From Campylobacterales bacterium (GTDB taxonomy: Bacteria > Campylobacterota > Campylobacteria > Campylobacterales > QNZT01): DNA of 5,701 nt. The stretch spans positions 1-5,701 of the forward strand of contig DQTU01000054.1 of NCBI GenBank assembly GCA_015662615.1, given 5' to 3'. Of the stretch, positions 5,604-5,701 are shown piece after piece. Below the pieces are notes generated by a model. That model ran no database searches, was not told the DNA's origin, and saw nothing but the letters and a program-made list of their open reading frames with translations. Both the position numbers and the translations under genes were made by a program. Positions within the stretch are counted from its first letter, which is position 1, and each line of letters begins with the position of its first letter.

Positions 5604-5701
5604 GGACACCTCTAAAAACCCCTGATACTCATAGCTTTATGAGGATGAGCATATGCAAGGCAGACTGACACAGGACTAACTGGTTAATTCAAGGAAGTCT
5701 A
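5604..5701 (+). mobile_element. Probable left end and leader of an insertion sequence, running off the window
   Basis: The stretch opens with GGACACCTCTAAAAACCCC, which looks like a terminal inverted repeat of an IS5-like element; this is a resemblance from memory, not a search. It interrupts the minus-strand reading frame that ends at 5486. Inside it is a hairpin (CTCATA, GCTT, TATGAG at 5628-5643) of the kind that can limit read-through into transposase genes. Near the window edge AAGGAAG (5691-5697) resembles a Shine-Dalgarno sequence, so a plus-strand gene, presumably the transposase, should start just beyond 5701. No transposase coding is visible, the other end is outside, and target duplication cannot be checked. 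The exact first base is uncertain by a few positions; a TTA just before it (5601-5603) could be target sequence. Confidence 0.45.
5691..5697 (+). promoter_or_regulatory. Candidate ribosome binding site for a gene starting past the right edge
   Basis: AAGGAAG lies 4 bases from the window end, at the right distance for a start codon a few bases beyond it. In this context the gene would be the transposase of the presumed insertion element. Confidence 0.35.

Noticed and set aside
5639..5668. Mini-frame MRMSICKAD in the element leader, as a possible leader peptide
   Set aside because: It is only nine codons, overlaps the hairpin and has no proper ribosome binding site; there is no support beyond its being open.

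Overview
The window looks like chromosomal DNA from a Campylobacterota (epsilonproteobacterial) organism, probably close to Sulfurimonas. The base composition is AT-rich, TrxA (WCGPC) and TrxB (CATC) resemble those I associate with that group, and PurF and DapB are of the compact types. The genus is an inference from remembered similarity, not from a search.

Most of the window is one minus-strand transcription unit, read from right to left. It starts with trxA (4572-4889), followed by an unnamed membrane-anchored gene (4112-4564), trxB (3175-4101), dapB (2386-3153), purF (1040-2377) and a broken P-type cation ATPase (1-1016). The gaps between genes are only 7 to 23 bases, so they very probably form an operon. 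A TATAAT box lies about 50 bases upstream of trxA. The operon joins thiol redox control (TrxA/TrxB), lysine and cell-wall precursor synthesis (DapB) and the first step of purine synthesis (PurF). The protein between trxA and trxB may be a degenerate thioredoxin-fold protein without a CXXC motif.

The ATPase at the left edge is a pseudogene with three separate lesions. One in-frame loss removes the actuator domain and TM3, a second removes most of the nucleotide-binding domain with its KGA-type motif, and an apparent one-base deletion shifts the frame before the TGDGVND motif.

To the right of trxA is a divergent intergenic region of about 200 bases that carries promoters for both directions. 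Next comes a plus-strand gene for an unrecognised four-helix membrane protein (5092-5502). Its 3' end overlaps by 17 bases the end of a minus-strand reading frame (5486 to about 5603) that keeps only the last 38 or so codons of an unknown protein. That frame stops where a sequence resembling an insertion-sequence end begins (GGACACCTCTAAAAACCCC, about 5604). The rest of the window looks like the leader of that element, with a hairpin and a Shine-Dalgarno sequence for a gene starting beyond the window. Both edges of the window therefore show gene decay around an intact housekeeping operon.

I do not see a clearly new biological system. The items most worth a second look are the domain-by-domain erosion of the ATPase, the degenerate Trx-like gene and its early hairpin, the Cys-to-Ser changes at the PurF Fe-S ligand positions, and the gene remnant at the putative insertion junction.
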